Shown here in pieces: positions 18,240-28,700 of a stretch of 64,000 nt of DNA. How positions within the stretch are numbered: position 1 is the first letter of the stretch; each line of letters begins with the position of its first letter. Below the pieces are notes generated by a model. It was not told where the DNA came from. It was given only the letters and a program-made list of their open reading frames with translations, and searched no databases. A program made the translations under genes and the position numbers. Source of the DNA: Nevskia sp. (GTDB lineage Bacteria; Pseudomonadota; Gammaproteobacteria; Nevskiales; Nevskiaceae); assembly GCA_023229645.1 (NCBI GenBank), contig JALNYU010000021.1, forward strand, positions 7,686-71,685, in the 5' to 3' direction.

Positions 18240-18676
18240 AGTAGTTTTCTCGAACGATGAACCGGCACTAGCGCCAGCGAGGCCGCCACTATGCGCGCGG
18301 GGCCACCGCCAGGGCAGACCGGCGGCGGCGATAAGCGTCATTCTTACAGGGAATAAACCTGCCGCTACGGCGGGCGCTTACGTCAGCCGCCCGGTTGTGT
18401 AGCTGCGTACAAATTAGCTGTCGATAACGCCAAACCGTCGTTGTTGAAATCGTTCGCTGTACCGGCCTTGGCAATCGCAATCGCGCGACTACCGGGCCAC
18501 GCATCGCCGACTTTCCCCACCGCACAAAGCCGCCCCTCACGATCAACCACCGACGACCACATGCGATTCGGCGAGAGCCGCCCCTGATTCGGCCTGAAAT
18601 GCTAGAGCTGTTTTTGGAGTGCTGGCAATGAACGGAAATAGATTATTTATTATCACTCTATTTCTTAAGCGCTCTC

Positions 18677-18711
18677 GATTCGAATAGGCGCTCACGGAGC
18701 ACATTCGAATC
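18677..18711. repeat. Inverted repeat with two ATTCGAAT palindromes
   Basis: GATTCGAAT at 18677-18685 and ATTCGAATC at 18703-18711 are perfect inverted copies with 17 bases between. Each arm contains the 8-bp palindrome ATTCGAAT, the two copies starting 25 bp apart. This could be a paired operator or a stem-loop. Confidence 0.5.
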
Positions 18712-18790
18712 ATCGCCATAATCGGTCGAACTTACAACTGATTGACTTTGCTGTTGATATAACTTTTTTAACTCCGACGGCACCGCCTAT

Positions 18791-18810
18791 TTCGTTATTT
18801 TTCTAACGAA
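18791..18810. repeat. Short perfect hairpin TTCGTTA / TAACGAA
   Basis: A 7-bp perfect stem with a 6-base pyrimidine loop (TTTTTC) in the AT-rich non-coding patch. No gene is nearby on either side. Confidence 0.45.
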
Positions 18811-18878
18811 TTCAAGGCGAATATTATCGCGATTTCGACGCACCTAAAGCCGCCAAATAGATCATTCTCTTCGACGCG

Positions 18879-18902
18879 ATTCATATCTCGGAAAATATGA
18901 AT
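18879..18902. repeat. AT-rich hairpin followed by T-rich tract
   Basis: ATTCATAT and ATATGAAT pair perfectly around an 8-base loop, followed on the plus strand by a T-rich run (TTTATTTTATTATTG). The arrangement resembles a weak intrinsic terminator, but the stem has almost no G-C pairs. Confidence 0.4.
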
Positions 18903-19130
18903 TTTATTTTATTATTGCCGCCGCATCGTGCTCGACAAATCCATTAATAATCCATTTCTAAAATACTCGGCATGCCGTCGGTAAGGCAGCGCTTGCATTG
19001 CAGGAATATCGCGCTACCCTCGGCAAGCCGCTTTGCGCTGCCGGATTCCACTGCAGGTAAGACTCAACGCGGCGGCGGAGTCACGGCGTGGGCAAGACGC
19101 GGCAAGCAGTCTGGACAAGGAGCGCACGCC

Positions 19131-19583
19131 ATGAACACCATCGACACCATTACGCTACTCAACCGTTTAATCGTCACCGCGAAGGATGGCGAGGCCGCGT
19201 TACGCGCGGCGGCAGACGAGGCTTATCATGCAGACATCAAAGAGCCACTCTCGGAGTACTCGCACTTCTTAGGCGACGCCGCGCGCGAATTACAGGCCGC
19301 GGTGCACAACCTCGGCGGCAAACCGAAAGGCGCTGGCACGTTCGGCAATACCTTGCATCGAACTTGGATCCACATCAAAGCCAATGCTTACGGCCGCGAT
19401 GAAGGCGTGATCCTGAACGAAATCGAAGCTGACGAACAAGCTGCTGAGGCACGTTTCTCCGAAGCGCTGACCTGGGACACGCCACCGGCGATTCACGCAT
19501 TGCTCGAACGCCAGTATGTCGGCACACACGCCCGCCACGGCCAGATACAGGCGTTACGGGCGCGTCTCGACGCACCGCACTAA
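19131..19583 (+). CDS. DUF2383 / PA2169-type four-helix-bundle protein
   Basis: A 150-residue all-helical protein of the PA2169/DUF2383 type, related to ferritin-like four-helix bundles. Marks are the opening TLLNRLIVTAKDGEAALRAAA and the central KGAGTFGNTLHRTWIHIKA, followed by an acidic helix with EAEDEQAAEARF-like content and a late QYVGTHARHGQI. Members are usually linked with stress or stationary phase, but no biochemical role is established. The ATG at 19131 has AAGGAG at good spacing. The AT-rich patch upstream may carry its promoter. Confidence 0.85.
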   Translation: MNTIDTITLLNRLIVTAKDGEAALRAAADEAYHADIKEPLSEYSHFLGDAARELQAAVHNLGGKPKGAGTFGNTLHRTWIHIKANAYGRDEGVILNEIEADEQAAEARFSEALTWDTPPAIHALLERQYVGTHARHGQIQALRARLDAPH

Positions 19584-19632
19584 GCGCAGCCGCCAGCCCG
19601 CACTTCGTTTGGCGCCGGCTGTCGTCGGCGCG

Positions 19633-20487
19633 TCAGGCCGCTTCGGCTTCGTCGCGCCCGCGCTGGCGGGCTTCAGCTTCGCGGCGCGCTTCTTCGATCT
19701 GGTGCAATACGCCATCGACGTCGGCGGTGGTTTCGTCGAATACGTGCTGCCCGGTCAGTTCCGTGTCTGGACGCAGCGCCGCACTTTGGAACAGCTTCCA
19801 GATTTCATGCGCGTAATGCGTGGTGCGCAGCTCGGGCGCGTAACGGCCGCAATACGCGGTGATGTTTTCGACATCGCGCGCCAGCATCCGGAACGCGTTG
19901 TTGTTGCCGGCGGCGTCGATCGCCTGTGGCAGATCGATGATGACCGGGCCGTCGGCGGCCAGCAGCACGTTGAATTCCGAGAGATCGCCGTGAATCAGTC
20001 CGGCGCAGAGCATGCGCACGATCTGATTCATCAGAAACCGGTGCCAGTCGCGCGCCTGCTCCGGCTCTGGGGTTACGTCGTTCAAACGCGGAGCAGGTGC
20101 GCCGGCGCCGTCATCGACCAATTCCATAACCAGCACGCCGTCGAAATAGCCGTGCGGCTGCGGCACGCGCACGCCAGCGGCAGCGAGGCGGTACAACGCA
20201 TCAACTTCGGCGTTTTTCCACGCCGCTTCTTGCTGCTTGCGGCCGTGACGGCTGCGCTTGCCCATCGCGCGCTGATCGCGGCTACCGCGCGCGCGGCGGC
20301 CTTCCTGATATTCGGCGAGCTTGTGGAAGCCGCGCTGGTTCGCTTCTTTGTAAACCTTGGCGCAACGGATGGTCGCGCCACAGGCAACGACATAAACCGA
20401 CGCTTCTTTGCCGCTTTTGAGCGGACGTATCACCGAATCGATGATGCCGTCCTCGATCAGCGGTTCGAGACCGCGAGGGATTTTCAT
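19633..20487 (-). CDS. RIO1-like serine protein kinase (PA4780 family)
   Basis: Atypical protein kinase of the RIO family, 284 residues. The ATP-binding part has SGKEASVYV (flexible loop) and CAKVYK with the catalytic lysine. The catalytic loop is LIHGDLSEFNVLL and the metal-binding motif is IIDLPQA. A basic segment (RDQRAMGKRSRHGRK) lies between the two. Archaeal and eukaryotic RIO kinases act in small-subunit ribosome maturation; the role of the bacterial branch is not established. The gene stands alone on the minus strand, downstream of the histidine kinase gene by about 65 bases, so cotranscription with it is possible. Confidence 0.92.
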   Translation of the reverse strand: MKIPRGLEPLIEDGIIDSVIRPLKSGKEASVYVVACGATIRCAKVYKEANQRGFHKLAEYQEGRRARGSRDQRAMGKRSRHGRKQQEAAWKNAEVDALYRLAAAGVRVPQPHGYFDGVLVMELVDDGAGAPAPRLNDVTPEPEQARDWHRFLMNQIVRMLCAGLIHGDLSEFNVLLAADGPVIIDLPQAIDAAGNNNAFRMLARDVENITAYCGRYAPELRTTHYAHEIWKLFQSAALRPDTELTGQHVFDETTADVDGVLHQIEEARREAEARQRGRDEAEAA

Positions 20488-20552
20488 GCCGTATTGTGAC
20501 CGATTCGCCGCCCCCGCCGCTGCGCGCTGTTGTGTCTGGCGTCAGCCGTGGC

Positions 20553-21929
20553 TCACGCGTCGTCGTTCGGCAGCGACTCAAATGGCAACGCGATGACGAT
20601 ACGCGTGCCGGGGCGGTTGTCTTCAACTCGAATCGTGCCGTGGTGAAGATCGACCACGGCTTTTACCAACGATAAGCCCAGGCCCAGACCTGGCGTATGG
20701 CGCGAGGCGTCCAACCGATACAGGCGCTCAAACACCCGGCCGCGCTCATCAAGCGGAATACCCGGGCCGGTGTCGGCGACGGCCAGCCGCCAGCCGGTTT
20801 CGGTGGCGTGGGCATCGATGACGATGGCGCCGCCGGGCGGGCTGTATTTGACGGCGTTGTCGAGCAGATTGATCAACATCTGAAACAACAAATGCGGGTG
20901 CGCCGGTAGCGGCGCGCCCGCCGTCACTTGCACCACCAACTGCTGTTGTTGTTCTTCAGCCAACGGCTCGATGTAGTCGGCGGCGTCGCGCGCCAGTTGG
21001 GCGATATCACAGGTGACAAATTCTTGCCGCAGCAAGCCGGATTCGACGCTGGCGATCCGCAGCAGCGATTGAAACGTCGCCAGGACTTTGTCGAGATCGG
21101 CGAGGTTGTGCTCGATCCACGGTTGTAATTGATCTGGCGGCGGCGCATCGCGCAGCGCTGCTTCGAGCCGCGCGCGATGGCGCGTCAGCGGCGAGCGCAG
21201 ATCGTGCGCGATGTTATCGGTGGCGCCGCGCACCGATGCGATCAGTCGGTTGATTTGATCAAGCATCGTGTTCAGGGTTTCGCCGAGGCGGTCGAATTCG
21301 TCACCGCCGCTGCGCACCGGAATTCGGTGCTTTAAATCGCCTTCCATGATGCGCTGCGCAGCGCGCCGAATCGCCTCCACCGGCCGCAGCGCCGCGCGCG
21401 TCAGCAGGAAACCGGCGGACAGCGAAATCAGCAGCATCGCGCCGAGACTCCACAGCGCCGCCCGGCGAATATCGCCACGCACCTGCGCAACCTCGATTTC
21501 ATCGAAGCCGACCAATAGGCGGCTGCCGTCCGACAATCCGGCCCAGCGCAGATCGACCACCGTAACACCGGGGAAGCGCCGACTCGGCATCTTGAACGGC
21601 TGCTCTGGCGCTGGCGCCTTCGCCGGCCAAGCCATGACGTTGCCGGCGAGCAAGCTGCCGTCCGGGCCTTCGAGCCGGTAGAGGCGATCGTGATTCGGCG
21701 AGACGATCAGCATCCGTTGCTCGATCAGCGCGGCGACGCCGTGCACGCCATCGACGTTAAATTCCGACTCCATGATGCGCAGCTCGGCCTCGACGCTTTC
21801 CTGCACATGCCCGGCCATGAAGCGGTCCGCGAGCCAGGTCACCAGCAGCAGCAGCGCGCCGAACGCGACGGCTAATAGCGCGCTATTGGCGAGCGTGAGC
21901 CGGGCCGAAGTCGAAAGCCGCAGCCTCAT
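20553..21929 (-). CDS. HAMP-domain sensor histidine kinase
   Basis: Two-component sensor of 458 residues. A first membrane segment near residues 15-35 and a second near 165-185 enclose a periplasmic sensor of about 130 residues. HAMP follows, then the dimerisation helix with the phospho-accepting histidine in NIAHDLRSPLTRHR. The ATPase has an N box (LINLLDNAVKYSPPGG), DTGPGIP and GLGLGLSLVKAVVDLH. Its ATG overlaps the stop of the response regulator gene by four bases (ATGA). Partner and operon order are clear; the stimulus is not. Its position beside RND efflux genes makes metal or redox stress a reasonable guess. Confidence 0.92.
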   Translation of the reverse strand: MRLRLSTSARLTLANSALLAVAFGALLLLVTWLADRFMAGHVQESVEAELRIMESEFNVDGVHGVAALIEQRMLIVSPNHDRLYRLEGPDGSLLAGNVMAWPAKAPAPEQPFKMPSRRFPGVTVVDLRWAGLSDGSRLLVGFDEIEVAQVRGDIRRAALWSLGAMLLISLSAGFLLTRAALRPVEAIRRAAQRIMEGDLKHRIPVRSGGDEFDRLGETLNTMLDQINRLIASVRGATDNIAHDLRSPLTRHRARLEAALRDAPPPDQLQPWIEHNLADLDKVLATFQSLLRIASVESGLLRQEFVTCDIAQLARDAADYIEPLAEEQQQQLVVQVTAGAPLPAHPHLLFQMLINLLDNAVKYSPPGGAIVIDAHATETGWRLAVADTGPGIPLDERGRVFERLYRLDASRHTPGLGLGLSLVKAVVDLHHGTIRVEDNRPGTRIVIALPFESLPNDDA

Positions 21930-22603
21930 TGCGGCTCGCGCAAGCAGTAGCCGGTGCCGCGCAGCGTGTGGATCAACGTGGTCCACGGCGCGTGGTCAAC
22001 TTTTGCGCGCAAACGCGACAAATGCACGTCGATCACATTGGTCTGCGGGTCGAAGTGGTAGTCCCAGACGCCTTCCAGCAGCATCGTTCGGGTCACCACT
22101 TGGCCGGCGTGGCGCATCAAAAATTCGAGCACGCGGTACTCCTGCGGCTTCAGTGCAATCACTTCTCCAGCGCGTTTAACGACGCGCGCCATGCGGTCCA
22201 GTTCGAGATCGGCGACGCGCAGCCGGCTTTCGGCAACGGGCATCAAACCCCGGCGCGTGATGACGTCGATCCGCGCCAGCAACTCCGCGATCGCGAACGG
22301 TTTGACGACGTAATCATCGCCACCAGCACGCAGGCCCTTGATGCGCTCGTCGACCTGCCCCAGCGCCGATAAAATCAGCACCGGCACGCGGGAGCCGGTC
22401 GCGCGCAACGCGGCCAACATCGATAAGCCATCCATCTGCGGCAATAGGCGATCAAGCACGATCGCATCATAAGCCTCGCCGGTGGCCAGAAATAAGCCGT
22501 TGCGGCCGTCGGCGGCGTGATCGGCGGCGTGGCCGGCTTCGCGTAAACCCTTGCAAAGAAAGGCAGCGATATCAGCATCGTCTTCAACAACTAGGATGCG
22601 CAT
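21926..22603 (-). CDS. OmpR-family response regulator
   Basis: Receiver plus winged-helix DNA-binding protein of 225 residues. The receiver shows the acidic pair in VVEDDADIA, the phospho-acceptor aspartate in IVLDRLLPQMDG, and the conserved lysine in VVKPFAIAEL. The C-terminal OmpR/PhoB domain includes LKPQEYRVLEFLMRH and NVIDVHLSRLRAKVD. The ATG at 22603 is placed by the domain start (MRILVVEDD). It starts 4 bases after the cytochrome b gene and overlaps the kinase start, so the three genes are one operon. Confidence 0.93.
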   Translation of the reverse strand: MRILVVEDDADIAAFLCKGLREAGHAADHAADGRNGLFLATGEAYDAIVLDRLLPQMDGLSMLAALRATGSRVPVLILSALGQVDERIKGLRAGGDDYVVKPFAIAELLARIDVITRRGLMPVAESRLRVADLELDRMARVVKRAGEVIALKPQEYRVLEFLMRHAGQVVTRTMLLEGVWDYHFDPQTNVIDVHLSRLRAKVDHAPWTTLIHTLRGTGYCLREPQ

Positions 22604-22607
22604 GGAG

Positions 22608-23192
22608 TTACCCGTTGCTCGGAGAAAACATCTTGCGTAGCAGGCCTTCACCGCGCCACGTGTGAATCAAAGCCATCCCGACGTGGCCGAATAGATACAC
22701 CTTCAGCGGCAAGGCGCCATATTCGTGAAGGCTGCCGATTTGGTGCATCAGCTCAAGATCATCCTCCAGTAGCCACATCGCGGTGCCCGTTCCGGCGAGG
22801 AATAGCAGCGTCAACAGACCTAAGCCCTGCACGGTTGCGGCGAGCACCGCGGTCTGTTGCGCGCTCGGTGGCCGCAGCGTACGCGCCAGTTGTGCCACTT
22901 CTCCAGCCAGCGCTTTCCGGCCCGCCGTATGGAGCCACGGTAGAAAACGCGCGAACGTTGCATCCGGGTAACGCCAGAACAGACTGACGATCAACACCAA
23001 CAGCGCTGCAGCCGCGGCGAGCCCGGCCCACTCGTGCATTTCAAACAAGGTGATTTGCAGCGCGCTGGCGCCGTCAAACCGCCAGGGTTTGGCCATCCAT
23101 TCGGAGCCGATCAGCTGATGAATCGCCGCGATCGCTAAAACAGCGTGACTGAACCGCAACAGGCGGGCCGGTGGTGGCGTTAGCTCAGACAT
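22608..23192 (-). CDS. Cytochrome b561-like membrane protein
   Basis: A 194-residue integral membrane protein with about four hydrophobic helices and paired histidines positioned for b-type haem (RFSHAVLAI, FEMHEWAGL, LMHQIGSLHEYGA, YLFGHVGMALIHTW). It resembles the Ni/Fe-hydrogenase or superoxide-oxidase type cytochrome b561 family that passes electrons between quinone and periplasmic partners. It is the first gene of an operon with the response regulator and sensor kinase. A redox link to the two-component system is inference. Confidence 0.85.
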   Translation of the reverse strand: MSELTPPPARLLRFSHAVLAIAAIHQLIGSEWMAKPWRFDGASALQITLFEMHEWAGLAAAAALLVLIVSLFWRYPDATFARFLPWLHTAGRKALAGEVAQLARTLRPPSAQQTAVLAATVQGLGLLTLLFLAGTGTAMWLLEDDLELMHQIGSLHEYGALPLKVYLFGHVGMALIHTWRGEGLLRKMFSPSNG

Positions 23193-23346
23193 GGCAGTAC
23201 TCCAGGTGACACTTGATTGCCACGCAGCCTAGTCGCTGTCACTTCGCCACGAGGTGTCTAAATCATTAAAGCTTGTTCATGTTCTGGCCATCGTCCGGCA
23301 ACGTCGAATCGTCGAACGTAGTCGGCGTTCCCTGAAGAGCGCGGCG

Positions 23347-24609
23347 ATGACCCAACAACGATCCTCCTGCAGACCGCTACGATGGCCGTGGCTGGCGCTG
23401 CTGTTCTGCGCCCCGGTGTTGCTGGCGCAAGACAGCGGCGCACTGAACGACGAAGAGAACGCGCCGATCATCACCGAGCCGACGCTAACGCTGGCCGAGG
23501 CCGTGAGCGCGGCGTATAGCCGGGCGCCGGGCGCGGCAACACTGGCCGCGCGTACTGCCGCCACGGCAAGCTACCAGCGCCGCAGCCAGAGCTTGATCGC
23601 CGGCGCGCCAAGCCTGCAGCTGCGTTATCTCAGTGATCGCCTGCAAAGCAACCGCGGTGTTACCGAAGCCGAGGGCGGCGTCGATTTGCCGCTGTGGCGC
23701 TGGGGCCAACGCCAGGCCGTGGCCGCCGAAGCCGACGCCAACCGCAGCGGCGCAGAAGACGATCTCCGCCTACAGCGCTGGCAAGTGGCTGGCGCGGTGC
23801 GTGAAAGTTTTTGGGATGTGCGCGAGGCGCAGCAACGGCTGTTGCTGGCGCAGCGTGACGTCGCCGCGTTCACCCAACTCGAACACGATGTGCTGCGGCG
23901 CATCGCCGCTGGCGACGCTGCACCCAGCGAGCGGCTGACCGCCGAAGGCCAGCGCCGCGAACGCGAAGCGGCGCTGCACGAAGCCGAAGTCGTGCTCGCC
24001 GACCGCTATTTCAGCTGGCGCGCGATCACTGGGCTGGAAACCCTGCCCGGCCGCGCCGATGAGTCGATCGCGCCGGAAACTACCACTTACTTACCACTGG
24101 ACGCCGCCCGCACCGCCGCCGCCCGCGCCGACAGTGCCGTGAGCGCGGCGAAGGCCGAGGGCGCCGGCGCACCGCGTTTGCTGCTCGGCTACCGGGCCGA
24201 AACCGCGAACGGCGCGCCGGATGTCAACAGCGTCAGCGCGCAGCTCACTATCCCATTTGCCGGCGGCAGCCACCGGCAAGCCGCGCTGGCGCCGCTCAGC
24301 CTGCTCGCCGCGCAGGCGCGCGACCACGTTCTGCAAATGCAGCGCGAAGCCTTAATCGCACACCATGAGGCCGAGCACGAGCTGCACGCCCGTGAAGTCG
24401 CGCTGGCCGACGCCAGCGGCCGCCTGCGCTTGGCGCAAGACGAAGTAGGCCTAGCGCGACGCGCCTATACGCTCGGCGAAATTCCGCTGGCCGAGCGCCT
24501 GCTGACCGAAATCCGCGCCGCCGACGCCGCCCGCGCGCAGGAACTTGCCGTTGTCGCGCACGGCCGCGCCATCGCCCGCTTTAATCAGATCAACGGAGTT
24601 TTGCCATGA
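23347..24609 (+). CDS. TolC/CusC-type outer-membrane efflux protein
   Basis: Outer-membrane component of a tripartite efflux pump, 420 residues. An N-terminal signal segment (WPWLALLFCAPVLLAQ) precedes two repeats of long heptad-rich helices typical of the TolC channel, such as LRLQRWQVAGAVRESFWDVREA and LRLAQDEVGLARRAYTLGEI, with beta segments between. The ATG at 23347 is chosen because GAAGAG precedes it and the signal segment starts there. A frame from 23254 exists but is not protein-like. No typical lipobox is visible. Its last four bases overlap the adaptor gene (ATGA). Confidence 0.9.
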   Translation: MTQQRSSCRPLRWPWLALLFCAPVLLAQDSGALNDEENAPIITEPTLTLAEAVSAAYSRAPGAATLAARTAATASYQRRSQSLIAGAPSLQLRYLSDRLQSNRGVTEAEGGVDLPLWRWGQRQAVAAEADANRSGAEDDLRLQRWQVAGAVRESFWDVREAQQRLLLAQRDVAAFTQLEHDVLRRIAAGDAAPSERLTAEGQRREREAALHEAEVVLADRYFSWRAITGLETLPGRADESIAPETTTYLPLDAARTAAARADSAVSAAKAEGAGAPRLLLGYRAETANGAPDVNSVSAQLTIPFAGGSHRQAALAPLSLLAAQARDHVLQMQREALIAHHEAEHELHAREVALADASGRLRLAQDEVGLARRAYTLGEIPLAERLLTEIRAADAARAQELAVVAHGRAIARFNQINGVLP

Positions 24610-25700
24610 GCTTTTCCCGCATTGCGCCAGGGCTGATGTTCGCTGCGGCGCTGGCCGCTGGCTGGACCAGTGCCGCACTGGCGGCCGATACCGGACCGGC
24701 CGCAACATTTGCCTTCAGCGCCGAGCAAATCAAAAGCCTCGCGATCGCGCTGAGCGCACCGCGGCCGGCCAGTCACGTCGCCAGCAGCGCATTGAGCGCG
24801 AAAGTCATTGCTGCACCTGACGCCGAATGGGTGGTCACCGCGCCGACCAGCGCCGTGATCATCCGCGTGCCGGTGACCGAAGGCGATACCGTCGCCGCCG
24901 GTGCGGTGTTGGCCGAACTGCGCAGCGCCACAGCGCCAAAGATGAGCGCCGAATTGCTGCAAGCCGAGTCGGCGGCGCAACTGGCTCGCGCCGAGCGCGA
25001 CCGCGACCGGCAACTGCACCAGGAAGGCATCATCGCCGCCCGGCGGTTGCAGGCCAGCGAACAGGCGGCGGCGCAGGCCGAAAGCCAGCTCGCAGCGCTG
25101 CGCATGCAGCTGCAGCTGATGGGAATCAGCGCACAAGACGCCCGCAACGGCCGGGTGCTGGCCCGGGCGCCGGCGCGGGCGACAGTGCTGGAACGGCTGG
25201 TGACGCCGGGGCAGCGCGTCAACGAGGCCGACCCGCTGCTGCGTCTCGTCGATGCCGACAAGCTGATGCTGGAGCTGCAAGTGCCAATCGCCGATCCGGC
25301 GTTTGCAGTCGGCGATACGCTGACGCTGCCCGACGGCCGTCGTGCGACGGTGCGGCAAGCCGGCTGGGGCGCTTCGGCAATGGCGCAGTCGGTGCGCGTG
25401 CGCGCCGCGCTGCCGCCGGGACGCTCTGGTTTGCAGCCGGGGCAATGGCTGCAAGTGCAGCGCGAAACCGCCGCCGCTAACGCGTGGTCGCTACCGGCGA
25501 CAGCAATTAGCCGCGTTGATCAAGGCACCTATGTTTTTGTGCAAACGGCAAACGGCTTCCGCGCGGTGCCGGTGCAGCTGCTCGCCAGCGAAGCCGGCAA
25601 CGCCACCGTCAGCGGCGCTCTGACTGCCGACAGCGCAGTCGCGACCAGCGGCACGGTCGCGATCAAAGGCGCTTGGCTCGGCCACGGCGGAGGGCAATAA
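24606..25700 (+). CDS. RND efflux periplasmic adaptor (CusB/HlyD family)
   Basis: Membrane-fusion protein of 364 residues that bridges the RND pump to the outer-membrane channel. It has a signal peptide (about residues 1-25), a lipoyl/barrel half-motif (VTAPTSAVIIRVPVTEGDTV), a helical hairpin (QLARAERDRDRQLHQEGII) and the second barrel half with ARAPARATVLERL. It overlaps both partners in an ATGA-style arrangement and sits 2 bases before the pump gene. It probably works with the neighbouring CzcA-type pump only. Confidence 0.92.
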   Translation: MSFSRIAPGLMFAAALAAGWTSAALAADTGPAATFAFSAEQIKSLAIALSAPRPASHVASSALSAKVIAAPDAEWVVTAPTSAVIIRVPVTEGDTVAAGAVLAELRSATAPKMSAELLQAESAAQLARAERDRDRQLHQEGIIAARRLQASEQAAAQAESQLAALRMQLQLMGISAQDARNGRVLARAPARATVLERLVTPGQRVNEADPLLRLVDADKLMLELQVPIADPAFAVGDTLTLPDGRRATVRQAGWGASAMAQSVRVRAALPPGRSGLQPGQWLQVQRETAAANAWSLPATAISRVDQGTYVFVQTANGFRAVPVQLLASEAGNATVSGALTADSAVATSGTVAIKGAWLGHGGGQ

Positions 25701-25702
25701 AG

Positions 25703-28700
25703 ATGCTGATCGCACTAACGCGCGCCGCACTGGCGCGGCCGCTGATGGCGCTGCTGCTGACGCTGTTGCTGATCGGCGCCGGCAGCTACGCTTTTGTGAA
25801 TCTACCGATTGACGCGTTTCCTGACGTCTCGTCACCGCAGGTCAAGATCATCGTCAAACTGGCCGGCACGACGCCGGAGGAAATGGAAGCGCGCGTCACG
25901 GCGCCGATTGAAGTCGAACTGCTCGGCCTGCCGAAGCAAACAATGCTGCGGTCGACATCGAAATACGGCCTCGCCGACATCACGCTCGACTTCGCCGACG
26001 GCACCGACATCTACTGGGCGCGCAGCCAAGTCGCCGAACGTTTGAACGCAATTTGGGGCGACTTACCGCCCGGCGTCAGCGGCGGCATGGCGCCGATCAC
26101 GACGCCGCTCGGCGAGATGTTCATGTTCACCGTCGACGGCCCGCAAACACTGGCCGAGCGGCGCGATGTGCTGGACTGGATCGTCCGCCCGGCGCTGCGC
26201 ACCGTGCCCGGTGTGGCCGACGTCAATTCCCTCGGCGGCCGCGCCGCAACGTACGAAATCGTGCCCGACGCCGCGCGCCTCGCGGCGGCTAACGCAACAC
26301 TCGACGACCTGCGCCAAACGCTGGAACGCTTCAATCGCAATGACGGCGCCGGCCGCGTCAACGAAGGCGAAGAAGCGCTGTTAGTGCGCGTGCAAGGGCG
26401 GCTCAATTCGCTGGACGACATCGGCAACCTAGTGATCCGTGCCGATGGCAATGCACTGCTGCGCGTGCGCGATGTTGCCGACGTGCAGATGGGCGCGCTG
26501 ACCCGCCTCGGCGGCGTGACGCGCAACGGCGAAGGCGAAACCGTCGAAGGCCTGGTGCTCGGCCTGCGCGGTGCAAACGCCGGGCAGTTGGTCGAGGCGG
26601 TGCAGGCCAAGCTCGAAGCGATCAAGCCGCTGCTACCGCAGGGCGTCACGCTAACGCCGTTCTACAACCGCGGCGAACTGGTGGGCCGCGCCGTGCACAC
26701 GGTATCCAAAGCCCTGGGCGAAGCCGTTGCCCTCGTTGTTGTGCTGCTGGTGCTGTTTCTCGGCAACCTGCGCGCCGCATTGGCGGTGGCGCTGGTGTTG
26801 CCGCTGGCGGCGCTGTGGACATTCGTGCTGATGCGCAGCACCGGCCTGACGGCAAACCTGATGAGCCTCGGCGGCTTGGCGATTGCGATCGGCATGTTGG
26901 TCGACGCTGCGGTGGTCGTGGTCGAAAACATCGTCGCGCATTTCCACGAGGCCGATCACGGCGGCAGTACGCAAGAACAAGAGCACGACAAAACCCAGCT
27001 GGTGTTGAACGCAGTGCGTGAAGTCGCGGTGCCGGTAACGGCAGGGATGGCGATTATCGCGCTGGTGTTCGTGCCACTGCTGAGCCTGCAAGGCTTGGAA
27101 GGCAAGCTGTTCGCGCCGGTGGCGTTAACGATCGTCTACGCGCTGGCTGGCTCGCTGTTGCTATCGCTGACGATTATTCCACTCGCGGCCAAAATGCTGC
27201 TCAACGAGAAAGGCCACGACGATCCCTGGCTGCCGCGCAAACTCGCCGCGCTGTACGCGCCGGTGTTGCGATGGTCGCTACGGCAACCGCTAGTCATCGG
27301 CGCTGGCGCCATCGCGCTGCTGCTGGTCGCAGGCGTGCTCTACAGTCGCGCCGGCAAAACCTTCATGCCGACGATGGACGAAGGCAGCATCATCGTCCAA
27401 TTAGAGAAGTTGCCATCGATTAATCTCGACGCCGCGCTCGCCATCGATACCCAATTCCAAAACGCGGTGCTGGCGCGCGTACCGGAGTTGTCAATGGCAG
27501 TGGCGCGCGCCGGTAGCGATGAAATCGGCCTCGACCCGATGGGTTTGAACCAAACCGACGCGTTCTTCGCACTGAAGCCGAAAAGCGAATGGCGCTTCGA
27601 TAACAAAGAAGGCATCCGCGATGCGATTCGGGACGTGTTGAAAGACTTTCCCGGCGTCGCCTTCACGTTCAACCAGCCGATAGAAATGCGCGTGTCCGAG
27701 CTGATACTCGGCGTGCGCGGCGATCTCGCAGTGCGCCTATACGGCCCGGACCTCGCGGTGTTGAACCAGAAAGCCGATGAAATCGCGACTGCGCTGCGCA
27801 GCATCGGCGGTGCCGAAGATGTCTATTACGTCGCCAACGAAGGCGTGCAATACCTGCGCGCCGTGCCGAACACCGAGGCCCTGGCGCGCTATGGCTTGTC
27901 GGTTGATGGCTTATCAGAACTGCTGCGCACACAGATCGAAGGCGTGAAAGTCGGCATGATTCAAAAAGAAGGCCGGCGCTATCCGATGATGCTGAAAGCC
28001 ACCGGCGCCGACGAAACGCCGGAGAATCTCGCGGCGATGCCGGTGCGCTTACCGGACGGCGCCCGCGTTGCGCTGAGCCAGCTGGCGACGATCGAACGGG
28101 TCAGCGGTCCGGTGCAGATCAACCGCGAACTCGGCAGCCGCAACACCGTGATCGTCGCCAACGTGCGCGGTCGGGATTTGGTCGGCTTTGTCGATGAAGC
28201 GCGCCGTACCGTCGAACAAAATGTGCCGCTGCCGCCCGGCTACCGCTTGGCCTGGGGCGGCCAGTTCGAGAATCAACAACGCGCGGCGGCGCGGCTGGCG
28301 TTGGTGGTGCCGCTGGCGCTGGCGCTAATTTTTCTGATTCTCTATAGCGTCTTCAATTCGGTGCGGCAGGCGGCGTTGGTGCTGAGCAATATTCCATTCG
28401 CGCTGATCGGCGGCATCGTCGCGCTCACCGCTGCCGGCGAATATATCTCGGTGCCGGCGTCAGTCGGCTTTATTGCGCTGCTCGGCATCGCGGTGCTGAA
28501 CGGCGTGGTGCTCGTTACCTACTTCAATCAGCTCCGTGCCACCGGCATGACCTTGGAAGAAGTCGTCGTACAAGGCGCGATGCGCCGGCTGCGGCCGGTG
28601 ATGCTGACCGCGAGCATGACTGCGATCGGCCTCGTACCGATGCTGTTCGCGAGCGGGCCGGGCTCCGAAATTCAGAAACCGTTGGCGATTGTCGTTATCG

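Larger units (their letters stand above)
18600..18970. other. AT-rich non-coding region with inverted repeats
   Basis: About 370 bases clearly richer in A and T than the surrounding genome, with no credible reading frame. It contains three perfect inverted repeats, listed separately. It could hold a small RNA, the regulatory region of the downstream DUF2383 gene, or a relic of transferred DNA. The stretch 18240-18599 just before it shows nothing I can support. Confidence 0.5.

Noticed and set aside
18742..18763. TTGACT and TATAAC resembling a promoter in the AT-rich patch
   Set aside because: The spacer is only 10 bases, too short for a sigma70 promoter.
19516..20499. 327-codon open frame antisense to the RIO kinase
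   Set aside because: The opposite strand has intact kinase motifs; this frame has none.
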